A stretch of 64,000 nucleotides of DNA from Martelella sp. HB161492. Its GTDB lineage: Bacteria; Pseudomonadota; Alphaproteobacteria; Rhizobiales; Rhizobiaceae. Location: the NCBI RefSeq assembly GCF_013184775.1, contig NZ_JAATVV010000012.1, positions 62,001-126,000 on the forward strand. The letters are read 5' to 3'. The notes beneath the pieces are model-generated. The model had not been told where the DNA came from. It searched no databases and saw only the letters and a list, made by a program, of their open reading frames with translations. How positions within the stretch are numbered: the stretch's first letter is position 1; each line of letters opens with the position of its first letter. Shown here piece after piece: positions 45,310 to 55,200 of this stretch. The position numbers and the translations under genes were made by a program.

Positions 45310-46326
45310 ATGACCATCACCAGACGCGCCCTGATGCGCAATGCAGCCATGGCCGGTGCCGTTTGCGCCTTCGGCCGGAGCGCCTTTGCCGCCGACACCA
45401 TCCGCTGGGACATGGCGGATGAATACAATGCCGACGCCCTTTCGGGCAAAGCCGCCAATTACTTCATTTCCGAACTGAAAAAGCAGGTCGGCGACCAGCT
45501 TGCCATCACCTATCAGGGCGGCGGCGCCCTCGGCTACAAGTCAGCCGACCAGTTTGACGCGGTCCAGGACGGCGCGGTTCAGACCGCCGTGACCCTGATG
45601 ACCCAGCTTGGTGGCGTTGATCCGCTGTTCAACCTCTCATCCCTGCCCTTCATCGCCAAGACGCCGGAAGAGGCCTATCAGCTGTGGCAGGCCGCCCGGC
45701 CGGAATATGAGAAGATCTTCGCCGACAATAACATGGTTCTGCTCTGGGCGATGCCGAACCCGCCATCGGGCATTTTCGCCAAGCAGCCGATCATTTCCCA
45801 GGACGCCCTGAACGGGCTTCGCATCCGCACCTATGACGTCAATGGTACCCAGACGCTGATGAAGGCTGGCGCCGCCCCCTTGCAGATCGCCTGGTCGGAC
45901 CTCATTCCGCAGCTTTCGACCGGCGCCATTGACGCCGTTCTGACCTCGGCCGACGGTGGCGTTCAACTGTCGCTGTGGGATTACCTCAGCGATTTCACCG
46001 AGCTGAACTATGCCATGGGCCTGTTCATGTGCCATGTGAACAAGGATGCTTTCGACGCGCTGCCTCAGGATGTCCAGAGCGCCATGCTCGGCCTTGGCGA
46101 CGCCTGCGACAAATATAACTGGCAGATCATGACCGACAGTATCGAGGCCTCTTACAAGATCCTGCGCGACAACGGCATGACCGTCACCAAGGCTGCCGAC
46201 GTGCCGGACAGCGTCTTTGCAACGCTCAATGCAGCAGGCGCCGCCGTGCGCGATGACTGGGTCGCAAAGACCGGATCGCGCGGCTCGGACATTCTTGCGA
46301 CCTTTGATACGATGAAGGCTGGCTAA
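45310..46326 (+). CDS. TRAP transporter substrate-binding protein DctP
   Basis: This is the periplasmic binding protein of a TRAP importer. It begins with a Tat/Sec-like signal (ITRRALMRNAAMAGAVCAFG, ending SAFAAD). The fold shows the DctP core with LNGLRIRTYDVNG, where the Arg binds the ligand carboxylate, and GAIDAVLTSADGG. The start at 45310 follows GAAAGGGGA; the frame is open to 45205. The ligand is presumably a carboxylate handled by the divergent hydantoinase/oxidase genes. A strong hairpin follows before dctQ. Confidence 0.92.
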   Translation: MTITRRALMRNAAMAGAVCAFGRSAFAADTIRWDMADEYNADALSGKAANYFISELKKQVGDQLAITYQGGGALGYKSADQFDAVQDGAVQTAVTLMTQLGGVDPLFNLSSLPFIAKTPEEAYQLWQAARPEYEKIFADNNMVLLWAMPNPPSGIFAKQPIISQDALNGLRIRTYDVNGTQTLMKAGAAPLQIAWSDLIPQLSTGAIDAVLTSADGGVQLSLWDYLSDFTELNYAMGLFMCHVNKDAFDALPQDVQSAMLGLGDACDKYNWQIMTDSIEASYKILRDNGMTVTKAADVPDSVFATLNAAGAAVRDDWVAKTGSRGSDILATFDTMKAG

Positions 46327-46338
46327 CAGCCCCGTCGC

Positions 46339-46372
46339 GGCGGCCTGCTGCCCCGATCAAAAGCAGGCCGCC
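46339..46372 (+). terminator. strong hairpin between dctP and dctQ
   Basis: Perfect 11-base arms GGCGGCCTGCT (46339-46349) and AGCAGGCCGCC (46362-46372) lie 12 bases after the dctP stop. No T-run follows, so it is more likely an mRNA-stabilising or partial-termination hairpin that gives more binding protein than permease. Confidence 0.6.
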
Positions 46373-46449
46373 CACAACCCGCATTTCATTCAGCGCAGAC
46401 GCCCCTGACGGCCTCGCCTTCAGATGCGCCTGCCGCCTGGAGAGCGATC

Positions 46450-47016
46450 ATGGCGCTTGAAGAACACCACACCCACCGTCTGTCCGAGGCCACTGACGAT
46501 CCGAAATGGCTCAGGGCCATTTCACATCTGTCGACGGTCCTCAATCGCATCGCAGCTTTCGCGGCTGCCTGCATTCTGGTTTTCATGACAGCGTTCACGC
46601 TTCTGGAAATCTGCCTCAGGCTGTTTTCCAAATCGACCTTCATGGCCGATGCTCTGGTCGGCAATGGCGTCGCCGCCGTCTGCTTCCTCTCCGCAGCCTG
46701 GGCGCTGGAAGAGGGTTTCATGATCCGCGTGAAGGTGATCACGGACCGTGTCGGGCCAAAGATCGCCTGGGCCTGTGAATTCTTCACCCTGATCGCGGTT
46801 GAGGCGCTGCTCCTCTTCATGGCGCATTATCAGTGGAAGACCGTCTACAAATACTGGAGCCGGGGCACCGTCTCCGAGACCTATCTGCCGATCCCGCTGT
46901 TTATTCCTGAAAGCTTTTTCCTCATCGGCCTTGGGCTGATGGCGCTTCAGATCATCGTCCGCCTGCTCAGGCTTCTGGCCGTCGGCCATGCCGAAGAGCG
47001 TGCGCTGACGCTTTGA
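46450..47016 (+). CDS. TRAP transporter small permease DctQ
   Basis: This 188-residue membrane protein has four membrane segments in the DctQ pattern (IAAFAAACILVFMTAFTLLE first, last near the C-terminus) and partners with the large permease. GGAG precedes the ATG. It is 21 bases before dctM. Confidence 0.9.
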   Translation: MALEEHHTHRLSEATDDPKWLRAISHLSTVLNRIAAFAAACILVFMTAFTLLEICLRLFSKSTFMADALVGNGVAAVCFLSAAWALEEGFMIRVKVITDRVGPKIAWACEFFTLIAVEALLLFMAHYQWKTVYKYWSRGTVSETYLPIPLFIPESFFLIGLGLMALQIIVRLLRLLAVGHAEERALTL

Positions 47017-47037
47017 GCGAGAGGGAAGGAACACAAC

Positions 47038-48342
47038 ATGTCAGTCTCCATGTCCATCCTCGTTCTGCTGCTGCTGCTCGTGCTGTTTCTCGGCGCCGGA
47101 ACCTGGATTTTTGCCGGCCTGATGCTGGTTGGCGCCGGGGCGATGTATTTCGCCCTTGATTTCAGCTGGGCGCGCATCGGCTCGATCGCGACCAAGGTGG
47201 TCTCCTCCTCTGCGGTTTCCTGGGAGCTGGCCGCCATCCCGATCTTCATCTGGATGGGCGATATCATCTTCAGAACCGATATTTCCAACCGGTTGTTCCG
47301 CGGCCTGTCGCCTCTGGTCTCGCGCATTCCTGGCGGCCTCCTGCACACCAATGTCATCGGCTGCACCATTTTTGCCGCCATCTCCGGCTCCTCAACGGCA
47401 ACAACCGCCACGGTCGGCAAGATCACGATCCCGGAGCTCAAGGCGCGCGGCTACGATGTGGCGCTTGCCTCCGGATCGCTGGCTGGCGCCGGCAGTTTCG
47501 GCCTGCTGATCCCGCCATCGATCGCCATGATCGTTTATGGCGTTCTGGCACAGGTCTCGATTTCGAAGCTCTTTGCCGCCGGCCTGCTGCCCGGCCTGAT
47601 GATGGCAGGACTTTATTCCGGCTATATCGCCATCGTGTCGCTGATCCGTCCCTCGGTCGCGCCGCCGCATGGCGAGCCGGTGGACTGGCGCAGTATCCTG
47701 CTGGGTGTTGTCGATCTTCTTCCGGTGCTGATCCTGATGACCATCGTGCTCGGCGCGATCTATACCGGCATCGCCACCCCCTCGGAGGCCGCCGCCGTCG
47801 GTGTCTTCGGTGCCGTTATCATCACCCTCGTCACCCGGCAGTTTTCCTGGTCGCTGTTTGCGGAAAGCCTGAAAAACACCATCCGTGTCTCCTCGATGAT
47901 CCTGATGCTGATTGCGGCGTCCGCCTTTCTGTCTTCGGCCATCGCCTATCTGCATCTGCCGACCATGATCACCCAGTCGATTGCGGCGATGAACCTGTCG
48001 CCCTATGGCGTGCTGCTGATCCTGGCCGTGCTCTATATCGTGCTCGGCATGTTCCTTGACGGCACCTCGATGACCGTCATGACCGTGCCGATCGCCGTGC
48101 CGCTGATCGTTCATGCGGGTTTTGATCCGCTGTGGTTCGGCATCTATCTCGTCATCATGATCGAAATGAGCGCATTGACGCCGCCGGTTGGTCTGAACCT
48201 GTTCATTCTTCAGGCGCTGACTGGTGAAACCATCGGCAAAACAACACGTGCAGCATTGCCGTTCTTCCTGCTGCTCTGTATCGGTACAGCATTGCTCGCC
48301 GTTTTCCCGCAGATTGTTTTATGGTTGCCGAACACGTTATAA
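47038..48342 (+). CDS. TRAP transporter large permease DctM
   Basis: This is the ion-coupled transport subunit. It has about 12 membrane segments and family motifs FAAISGSSTATTATVGKITIPEL and YDVALASGSLAGAGSFGLLIPPS, then ALTPPVGLNLFILQAL in the second half. The length of 434 residues is typical. It closes the transporter operon before the DeoR gene. Confidence 0.95.
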   Translation: MSVSMSILVLLLLLVLFLGAGTWIFAGLMLVGAGAMYFALDFSWARIGSIATKVVSSSAVSWELAAIPIFIWMGDIIFRTDISNRLFRGLSPLVSRIPGGLLHTNVIGCTIFAAISGSSTATTATVGKITIPELKARGYDVALASGSLAGAGSFGLLIPPSIAMIVYGVLAQVSISKLFAAGLLPGLMMAGLYSGYIAIVSLIRPSVAPPHGEPVDWRSILLGVVDLLPVLILMTIVLGAIYTGIATPSEAAAVGVFGAVIITLVTRQFSWSLFAESLKNTIRVSSMILMLIAASAFLSSAIAYLHLPTMITQSIAAMNLSPYGVLLILAVLYIVLGMFLDGTSMTVMTVPIAVPLIVHAGFDPLWFGIYLVIMIEMSALTPPVGLNLFILQALTGETIGKTTRAALPFFLLLCIGTALLAVFPQIVLWLPNTL

Positions 48343-48389
48343 TCGCGCTTTCCGATCCTGCCGTGCGCTTTCAAACCGGATAAGAAGAA

Positions 48390-49199
48390 TTGAATTTGAC
48401 CGACGAAAACAACGCCGAAGAGCTCCTGCCCGCCGAACGACGCCAGCAACTTGTTGACTGGTTCAAGAACAACAAGGCGGGCACCAGCCAGGATCTGGCC
48501 CGGATGTTCAGCATTTCGGTTTCCACCATCCGCCGTGATCTCGACCTTCTGGCGTCAGAAGGTCTGGTGAAACGCACCCATGGCGGGGCGGTCAGCATCC
48601 GGTCGCGCGCGACCTATGAACCCTCAACCGACCTCGCGCGGCGCACGGCGCTGGAGGAGAAGCAGGGCATTGCCCGCGAGGCCTTGCGCTTTATCGAGGC
48701 AGACCAGGCACTGCTGATCGACACCGGCGCCGTGACCTGCCACCTGCTCGCCGACGAGATCGCCAATCTCGATCTGCCGCTGACCGTCATCACCAACGAT
48801 CTCTATGTCGCCAAGGTCTTGACCTACAAGCAGAACATCAAGCTGATCGTGCCGGGCGGTGCCTGCCGTTTCGGTTCCTTCAGCCTGCTTGGCGAGCCGG
48901 GCTTGAGCTTTCTCGCCGACATACGCTGCGACCTGTTCTTCATGTCCGCGGCGGCCGTCGATGAAACCTGCATTTCGGAAACCATGCTGGAGCTGGTCCA
49001 GCTCAAGCGCGCCATGATCGAAGCGGCCGGCAAGGTGATCCTGCTGGCCGATTCAAGCCGCTTCATGGAACGGGCCCTGCACAAGACCGCAGCAATCGAC
49101 AAGATCAACATCATCATCACCGATGAAGGGCTCAGGCAGGACGATATCGACAAGTTCCCGTCCCCCGGCCCGACCTTCATCAAGGCCGCGATGAGTTGA
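48390..49199 (+). CDS. DeoR/GlpR-family transcriptional regulator
   Basis: This repressor has an N-terminal DeoR helix-turn-helix (ERRQQLVDWFKNNKAG, SVSTIRRDLDLLASEGLVKRTHGGA, about residues 17-65) and a C-terminal sugar-phosphate-isomerase-like sensor (LLIDTGAVTCHLLADEI; NDLYVAKVL; LLADSSRFMERAL). The start is TTG at 48390. It lies 47 bases after dctM in the same direction and is the natural candidate to control the TRAP/hydantoinase cluster; family ligands are phosphorylated sugars or related metabolites, which is odd for an amino-acid-type pathway. Confidence 0.9.
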   Translation: MNLTDENNAEELLPAERRQQLVDWFKNNKAGTSQDLARMFSISVSTIRRDLDLLASEGLVKRTHGGAVSIRSRATYEPSTDLARRTALEEKQGIAREALRFIEADQALLIDTGAVTCHLLADEIANLDLPLTVITNDLYVAKVLTYKQNIKLIVPGGACRFGSFSLLGEPGLSFLADIRCDLFFMSAAAVDETCISETMLELVQLKRAMIEAAGKVILLADSSRFMERALHKTAAIDKINIIITDEGLRQDDIDKFPSPGPTFIKAAMS

Positions 49200-49208
49200 G
49201 CGCCGGCC

Positions 49209-50204
49209 TCACGCCGCCGGCGTTTCACCGGGATAGCTGAGGCCGATCTGGGCGCGGATCGCATCAAGCGTTTCCATGATGGCGACGGTCTCGGCAATCG
49301 GCATGCGCGATGACGACCGCGCACCGGAGGCAATCAGCCGCTCCATCTCGAAGGCCTGGAACTGCATGCCGCGATGTTCCACCCGGCCGTCATAGGTCTC
49401 GATCAGCCTGCCTGCGTAATCGACCACCTTGAACGTGGACGGCGTGTACCAGACGCTGTCGATCTCGATCCGCCCCTTCTCGCCATAGATCACCGCCGTA
49501 TTGGGCCCGGCACAGTCCAGCGCCGAGACGCTCGAAGACATGGCATCTCCCGCATGGCGCATGTTGACGGCAATCTCGGCATCAACCCCGGTCCCGGTGA
49601 AACGTGCCATTGCGCTTACCGCTTCCGGTGCGCCGAGAATGTCGAAGGCGAACGAGACGGGATAAATGCCAAGGTCCAGCAATGCTCCACCGCCCAGTTC
49701 CGGCGCATTGAGACGGTGACTGGGATCGGTCGGGAGAAACTGCCGGTGCTCGGCCTGAACCGAGCGCACAGGCCCGATCAGACCGGAATCGATGATCTCG
49801 TGAATGCGGATCATATGCGGCAGAAAGCGCGTCCACATCGCCTCCATCAGCACCAGATCCTTTTCACGCGCAAGATCTGCAAGCGTCTTCGCTTCCCCGG
49901 CATTCAGCGTGAAGGCCTTTTCCACCAGCACATGCTTGCCCGCTTCAAGCGCCAGGATTGCCGCAGCGGCATGCTGGGGATGCGGGGTCGCGACATAAAT
50001 GATGTCGACCTCAGGATCGGCCACCAAAGCCTTATAGCTGCCATGGGCTTTGGCAATGCCGAACCGATCGGCAAAGGCGCGCGCCTTGTCTGCAGAGCGC
50101 GATCCCGCGGCTGTAACGCTCAGGCCCGATGCCAGCAGGTCGCCGGTGAAAGAGGCTGCAATCCCGCCCGTTGCAAGGATCCCCCAACGCAGTTTCTGTT
50201 CCAT
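49209..50204 (-). CDS. Gfo/Idh/MocA-family oxidoreductase
   Basis: This is a predicted NAD(P)-dependent sugar or inositol-type dehydrogenase. It has the Rossmann motif WGILATGGIAASFTGDL, the YVATPHPQHAAAAILALEAG and VLVEKAFTLNAGEAKTL blocks of the family (the EK motif with catalytic Lys), and a C-terminal beta-sheet domain with GALLDLGIYPVSFAF. The length of 331 residues is usual. It converges on the DeoR gene and leads away from the HlyD pair, so it is not clearly in either unit. Confidence 0.9.
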   Translation of the reverse strand: MEQKLRWGILATGGIAASFTGDLLASGLSVTAAGSRSADKARAFADRFGIAKAHGSYKALVADPEVDIIYVATPHPQHAAAAILALEAGKHVLVEKAFTLNAGEAKTLADLAREKDLVLMEAMWTRFLPHMIRIHEIIDSGLIGPVRSVQAEHRQFLPTDPSHRLNAPELGGGALLDLGIYPVSFAFDILGAPEAVSAMARFTGTGVDAEIAVNMRHAGDAMSSSVSALDCAGPNTAVIYGEKGRIEIDSVWYTPSTFKVVDYAGRLIETYDGRVEHRGMQFQAFEMERLIASGARSSSRMPIAETVAIMETLDAIRAQIGLSYPGETPAA

Positions 50205-50329
50205 CGCTCATTCCTCCCGATTTCTGATCTGCCCGACGATGCGTCCTGTCCTCACGGGACACAACAGGCTTATCCGTCATCAGCCCCGAACAAAAGGCCT
50301 GGCGACGAAACAAACCGCTGCAGCCTCTC

Positions 50330-51565
50330 TCAATGCCCGGAAAAGACCAGTTGATTGACGGGCAGCGTGAGCACCTGGATGCGCAGGATGGCTGCGTGGA
50401 GCACACCAACCGTATCAACCACATGCAGAAGGATCTTCTTGCCCGTACCGATCGCGGGATCATCATAAAGATCGTGGTTGTTGGTGTAGACATTGGCAAT
50501 ACAAGCGCTGCCCGGCGGGATCCTGGACGCCTGTCCGGGATAGAGCTCATGCATGCGCACCAGAACCGAACCCGGATTGGCCGTGCGCACCGTCGGGTCC
50601 AGCAACTCGTCGGTGGGACGGAACTGCCCGGCAGCAATCACATCCTGAACACTGTCGACGACCATGGGGATGATGGCAAAGGGCTGGGATGCACAGGCCA
50701 GTTCGCCGATCATGCCGGGATGAATGACCTGCGCCGTCAACTGCGCGAAGCCGGCAATGAACTGGCCGCCCTGCTGCTGCTCGGGCACAAGAATACCGGC
50801 AGGACGGACGAAGGGATTGACCACATCGCCGGGGCGAAGCTGGAACTGCTGGATCCGCCCGGTAATGCTTGCGCGGATATTGCGGTTGTCGAGCGCAACC
50901 TCGGCCTCTCGAAGCGACGCTTCGGCACTGGCTTTTTCCGTCGGCAGCAATGTCTCGATATGCGCCTCGATCGCATTCTGTCTGGCAATCGCCACATCGA
51001 CGGCGCTTTCGGCCTCTTCAACCTGGCCGCTCAGCGTATCGATCACCTGCTGGGCGACAGCATTGGCATTCTTCGCCTGCAAACCGAGATTGCGATCAAG
51101 CTCGGTCTGGATTCTTGCGCGCACGCTGCGGGCCTGCGCAACGGATGCGATTGCAGCCTGAAGATCCTGCTCGGCGACCACCTGCTGTGCTGCGACATTG
51201 GCAACCTTTTCACGCGCGGCATCGACGGAAGCCTGCTGCTTGCGGTCGTCCAGTGTGAAGATGATGTCGCCATCATGCACCAGATCGCCGCTTTTCACAT
51301 GAACCGCCGTCACCCGTCCGGGACTGTCCGGCAGGATCGTCACCGTGCGGAAAAATGAGGTCACGGCAGTCGAGGTCGGGTGAAAGAAGAACACCGTGGC
51401 GATCAGGATGACGGTCAGCATGGCGCAGCCGGTGATACCCCATCTGAGCTCGTACCAGACCGTGAAGAGGTTGATCTCGTGGCCGAAGCGCTTGTTCTGC
51501 CGGTAACGCCGGTAAAGATAGTCCGGCAGGATGGTGAAGATCGAACAGAACAATAATTCAAGCAT
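50330..51565 (-). CDS. HlyD/EmrA-family membrane-fusion protein
   Basis: This is an inner-membrane-anchored periplasmic adaptor. It has an N-terminal hydrophobic region with a membrane segment (WGITGCAMLTVILIATVFFF), a first biotinyl-lipoyl half (PGRVTAVHVKSGDLVHDGDI), a long coiled coil (about 100-210), the second lipoyl half (IRASITGRIQQFQLRPGDVV) and a beta-barrel domain. The start at 51565 overlaps the upstream membrane-protein gene by 8 bases; the frame is open to 51697. The usual partner permease is not obvious beside it, so the exported compound is unknown. Confidence 0.85.
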   Translation of the reverse strand: MLELLFCSIFTILPDYLYRRYRQNKRFGHEINLFTVWYELRWGITGCAMLTVILIATVFFFHPTSTAVTSFFRTVTILPDSPGRVTAVHVKSGDLVHDGDIIFTLDDRKQQASVDAAREKVANVAAQQVVAEQDLQAAIASVAQARSVRARIQTELDRNLGLQAKNANAVAQQVIDTLSGQVEEAESAVDVAIARQNAIEAHIETLLPTEKASAEASLREAEVALDNRNIRASITGRIQQFQLRPGDVVNPFVRPAGILVPEQQQGGQFIAGFAQLTAQVIHPGMIGELACASQPFAIIPMVVDSVQDVIAAGQFRPTDELLDPTVRTANPGSVLVRMHELYPGQASRIPPGSACIANVYTNNHDLYDDPAIGTGKKILLHVVDTVGVLHAAILRIQVLTLPVNQLVFSGH

Positions 51566-52016
51566 TATCGTTCTCCTTCGGTGCACCAGCCGCATCATCA
51601 GCCACAGGGGCGGACGAAGCGGAAGGCGTGGCCGCTTCTGGCGCCGCCGCCTCAGCCGATACCGCCGCCACCACCGGACGCGGCCTGCTCCGGGCAATGC
51701 GGTTCAGCGAGCGCGCCATGGAGACCATCGGGGTTAGAAAGTCCGGAATGCGGATCGCAACAATCAGAAGCGCGGCAACCCAGAAGATGTTGTTATGGGT
51801 AAACAGCGACAGCAGTGCAAGAATACCAACAAGTTGCAGCTGGATGCTGTTGCTTCTGTGCGCCATCCGTTCAGGCAGTGCATGAAGATGTAGGTAGAAT
51901 ACGCCAATCAGCAGCACGACCACCAATGTCAGAATGATCATTGCCACGAGCAGAACATCAGTCTGTCCCGGCCCGGTTATGAAAAATGGCAGATAAACGC
52001 CATGCTCCGTCTGCAT
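51558..52016 (-). CDS. small membrane protein paired with HlyD-family gene
   Basis: This 152-residue protein has two to three membrane segments (VLLVAMIILTLVVVLLIGVF; LQLVGILALLSLF; NIFWVAALLIVAI) and a cytoplasmic Ala/Pro/Ser-rich tail. Genes of this kind precede HlyD-type adaptors (as yibI precedes yibH in E. coli), but I see no firm family match. The overlap with the next gene points to joint function. Confidence 0.7.
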   Translation of the reverse strand: MQTEHGVYLPFFITGPGQTDVLLVAMIILTLVVVLLIGVFYLHLHALPERMAHRSNSIQLQLVGILALLSLFTHNNIFWVAALLIVAIRIPDFLTPMVSMARSLNRIARSRPRPVVAAVSAEAAAPEAATPSASSAPVADDAAGAPKENDNA

Positions 52017-52175
52017 TGCGACCCCCAGATCTGATCATCGACCACAAGTAAAGGTAATGGAATTCCTTAAAATATTGAAGACGATATATTTATACACCGA
52101 CCGGGCAATATCGCACTGTATCGAAACGCCGTTTCTCTGAGCGAAGGCCTGCCGTTTCCTTTCCGTGAGGGACCA

Positions 52176-52202
52176 CATGTCCGGGATAGCATCCCGGACA
52201 TG
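52176..52202 (-). terminator. perfect hairpin after the giant autotransporter
   Basis: CATGTCCGGGAT and ATCCCGGACATG are perfect 12-base arms around an AGC loop, 36 bases past the autotransporter stop. No T-run follows on the minus strand. It is most likely a terminator or 3'-end stabiliser. The remaining DNA at 52017-52237 holds the promoter of the membrane-protein gene. Confidence 0.55.
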
Positions 52203-52237
52203 GAAAAATGTCGTCCTGTTCACCAGACAACCGGAAA

Positions 52238-55200
52238 TCAGAAACGGTAGCCGAACCGCAGCGACCCGATATGGGACTGATAGTCCTTGGCGAAGCTGCC
52301 ATCATATTGCAGCTTGACCTCCATGCCCTGCCGCTTGGCCAGATCAAGACCGAGCGAAACACGACCGACCGTATCGGCAATCGGGGTGAAGGTTGAGAAA
52401 CTGTCCATGGAGGAGAGGCCGGCAAAGCGCGCCGTCGTCTCCCATTCATCGGTGGACAGGAAGGAAACACCGAGATCGGCATAAAGCCGGGCGGGCATAT
52501 CATCCAGGAAGGCGATCCGCGCGCCGAACTCGATGCCCGGCGTGACACTGAAGGCGGTATCGGAATTGCCATCAACCATCAGATTGAGCGCACCGGCTCC
52601 GGTTTCCTGATAGCTGAACTGCTGCATATTGATGACGTCGAAGTCCACCTTGGGCCGCATGTAATAAGCGTCACTGAAGGCGAATTCATAGGATGCGCGG
52701 GCCCGGGCGAAGAACATGGCCGAATCCGGCGACCCCTTTGCCGTCGCCGACAACGTATCGAGGTTGATATAGCGCTTTGAATCGCCCCAGTTATAGCCGC
52801 CGCCGCCGACCAGGCCGAAAAGCCAGGGGCCGATCTCCTTTTTCAGTGCGATCGCGCCGGTAAAGGAATCCTGATCCAGCTTCTGTGTTCCGCCATCATT
52901 GCGGAACCAGCTATTGCCATAGGCAAGGCTGGTGCCGAGGAACCAGCCATCGCCGATATCGACCTGGCCGCCAGCCTGAAAGCCGCTGGTCGACTTCTGA
53001 TAGCCTTTCAGATCGCCATCATTGTCCTGGGTCGAGCCGCCACCGGTGACCCGCGCCCACACACAGGAACCTTCGTCGGTCATGACACCGGATGTCTCGA
53101 AAGCCGGACAGGAAAGCACACTGTTGGCCGCCGAGATTGCCGCCGCCGGTGAATCCGCCAGCGGTGCTGCGGCGGTCTGCGATGCGACAGTCAGCAGCAT
53201 GTCGGAGAAGCTCTCCGGCGTCGACTGATGGAAGGCACCGAAGACCTCTCCGAGAGAGATTTTGTCGTCAGCGAACTGAACCTCGCTCGCCCGGCCATCA
53301 GCAAGCCTGTCCCAGGCCTGTTGCAGCGCACCTGCCGCCGATGTCGCGTTGCGGCCGAGCGTGACCCCGGTTCCAGTGAAATCGGCACTGGCGACCGAGA
53401 AACCGGCCCAGCCATCCGATGACGTCGTCACATCGGAGAAACTGAAAACCGTCGAGGACAGGACCGAGATATCGGAAAGATCGGCGCCATCGACTTTCAG
53501 GAACTCAGCCCTCGTGTTGGGCAGCAGTGCATTGGCATTGACGTCAACGCCCCAGCGACCGGCAAAGTCGCCTTCCACATGCAGCCTGTCGCTTGTGCCC
53601 TTTTCCATGTCGACATCAAGGCCGGCCAGAAGCCCGCCCCTGCTGGATTTCGCACTGCGCCAGATCCGTTCCTGATTGCCGCTATAATAGCTGAAGGCGC
53701 TGAAATCAGTCGCCAGTCCCAGGCTCGCGGCATCGTAAACGCTGCCGAGATCTGACGTACCGACACCGACCAGATCACCGGTAATCCGGGTTTCAACCGT
53801 GTTCCATTCACCGCCCAGATCGATGGTACCGGCATTGACGACGGCATCGATATCGGCAATCGCCCCCGTCACGAAAGTGCCTGTCCCCTGATTGATGAAC
53901 ATGGCGGTTCCAGCAAGCGCCGCGGTCTGCGCAACGCCATTCGCTGCCGAACTTGTGCTGTCAAATTTATGCTGCACCACATTGCCGGTGACATTGCTGA
54001 AACTGTTGATCGTGACCGTCGTCTTGTGGGCCGCCGAGGTGTAGATCGCCCCGCCGGTATAATCACCGTCCGATCCTCCGGCCGTCGAACCGGAAATCGA
54101 ACCGCCATCCGGCACGTTGATGGTCAGCGTTTCGCCCGTGGTCTGCGCCCAGACACCCCAGGCTGTCGGGTCGGCAACCGTGACTGTGCCGCCAACGGTG
54201 ACGACCACCCCGCCGGACTGCGAATTGCCGTCTGCCTTGCCGCCTTCCTTGTTGTTGAATCGTCCGAGCGTGCCGGCATAGGTCTTGCCATTGCGCGTGA
54301 AGATACCGCCGGAGCCGCCGATGGACTGGGCGACGATGCCATGGGCATATTTTCCGGTCGTCGAAATCGTTGTATCCGCATCGAGCGAGACATTCGTGAC
54401 GCCGACCGATTCCGAAGTGCCATGGTCACTATAGTAATAGTCGGATCCCTTGGCATGGGAGTTGTTGTAATAGCCGTAGAAGGCATTGAGCCTTTGGGCG
54501 AGATCGGCGGCAACGCCGCCGCCGCCGCTCACCGTCTGCGCCAGAATGCCGAAAGCCCCATCACCGCTGGTGACAATCGAGGCTCCACCCTTGAGGTTGA
54601 CATAGGCATGGTTGGCACTGTTGGGCGCCTGCTTCTTGACGAAGGAAATCTTGTCCATCACCGTGGCATCTGCCGTGATGAAACCGCCGCCGCCGCTGAT
54701 CGACTGGGCGACGATGCCAGCCGAGCGGGTACCATAAGTGTGGATCGCGCCATAGTGGTTGATCACCACCGCCTTGCCATGGGCCGAGCCTGCTTCACTG
54801 TCGGAACCGAGCGTAACGCTGAGAACATCCTTGATCGTGTCGTCATTGACCGATGTCTCAGTGCCGAGCGCCACGCCGGCAAGTCCGCCGCCGCCGCCGA
54901 TCGACTGGGCGATGATGGCCTGCGATGCATCGCCCTTCGTCACGATCTGGGTATCGGCAAGCGTCTGGACGGTCACGGTACCGGCATAGCCCGAATTCCC
55001 GTCCGCAGTTCCGCCAAACGTGATTTTGACCTTCGAGACCGCCAGTCCCGAGGAAAGACCGACGCCGCCGCCGCCGGCAATCGACTGCGCAACGACGCCA
55101 TTGGCAGAAAAGCCGGCCGTATAGATGTTGCTGGCATGAATGCTGACATCGCCACCATTGCCGCCATCACCGCCAGATGCGCCGATCGTCAGGGAGACGC

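Noticed and set aside
46386-46820. Minus-strand frame opposite dctQ
   Set aside because: Reverse shadow of a clear membrane-protein gene; no domain.
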